5,305 bases of DNA from a bacterium (GTDB taxonomy: Bacteria; JAHJDO01), in the NCBI GenBank assembly GCA_030652805.1, contig JAUSPT010000093.1, forward strand, positions 1 to 5,305. The letters are read 5' to 3'. The notes under the pieces are model-generated. The model did not search any database, had not been told where the DNA came from, and saw nothing but the letters and a program-made list of their open reading frames with translations. A program made the translations under genes and the position numbers. Of the stretch, positions 5,260 to 5,305 are shown one piece after another. The number at the start of each line of letters is the position of its first letter. Positions within the stretch are counted from its first letter, which is position 1.

Positions 5260-5305
5260 GGCAGAAAGGGATATTATCATGGCAAGTCAAAGAGAGCTAA
5301 AGCGG
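5258..5305 (+). CDS. ISNCY-family transposase, N-terminal fragment (truncated by window end)
   Basis: Sixteen codons are present, MAERDIIMASQRELKR, open to the window edge. This opening, (M-x-R-D-I-I-M-S-Q-x-E-L-K-R), matches the N-terminus I recall for ISNCY-type transposases, where it leads into a helix-turn-helix that binds the IS ends and then a DDE catalytic domain. AGGAGGG at 5247-5253 supports the ATG at 5258 over the in-frame ATG at 5279. The fragment is cut by the window, not visibly broken. With only 16 residues the family call rests on motif recognition plus the upstream repeat structure, and integrity of the element cannot be judged. Confidence 0.7.
   Translation, partial: MAERDIIMASQRELKR

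Larger units (their letters stand above)
5184..5305 (+). mobile_element. Left end of an insertion sequence (ISNCY-like), cut by the window edge
   Basis: The sequence before the transposase start has the layout of an IS end. AATGTCCTA occurs twice in direct orientation, at 5184-5192 and 5208-5216 (24-bp period), and the stretch ACATTT-AG-AAATGT (5199-5212) is an inverted repeat between and into the second copy. These would be transposase-binding sites. The transposase gene follows within 45 bp. The right end, and therefore the terminal inverted repeats and target duplication, are outside the window, so the exact left boundary is uncertain. Confidence 0.6.

Overview
The window looks bacterial: genes are tightly packed and co-directional, with Shine-Dalgarno sites and moderately AT-rich base use. 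It is probably from a diderm (Gram-negative-type), because it encodes an outer-membrane porin with a C-terminal Phe. The combination of a DtxR-type regulator, Feo genes, an OprO/P-type porin and an ISNCY-type transposase suits anaerobic or candidate-phylum bacteria. No taxonomic marker is present, so I do not name a lineage.

Layout. Positions 1-225 are non-coding. They hold a perfect 32-bp palindrome (55-86), a sigma-70-like promoter with an upstream A/T tract, a dyad resembling a DtxR box over the -10, and a second dyad over the ribosome binding site. Positions 226-723 encode a short DtxR/MntR-family metal-dependent repressor. Two tandem FeoA-type proteins follow (743-979 and 976-1215, overlapping by ATGA). 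After a 70-bp AT-rich gap comes full-length FeoB (1286-3433), the GTP-dependent ferrous iron permease. One base after the feoB stop is a 50-codon GTG-start gene of the YezD/DUF2292 family (3435-3587). A phosphate-selective-porin-like outer-membrane protein follows at 3688-4920. Positions 4921-5257 carry no gene: they hold a long hairpin, a weak terminator candidate and the left end of an insertion sequence. Its transposase begins at 5258 and runs off the window.

Working model. The regulator senses cytoplasmic Fe(II) (or Mn(II)) and represses its own promoter, so regulator, feoA1, feoA2, feoB and probably yezD and the porin form one iron-responsive transcription unit. FeoB moves Fe(II) across the inner membrane, the FeoA proteins assist it, and the porin could supply the outer-membrane route. 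The porin's substrate and the role of YezD are not established by the sequence.

The observations most worth checking are the mixed DtxR/MntR metal site of the regulator, two related operator-like dyads (before the regulator and before feoB), the small yezD gene in a feo operon, and a perfect hairpin over the transposase start that looks designed to silence read-through transcripts.
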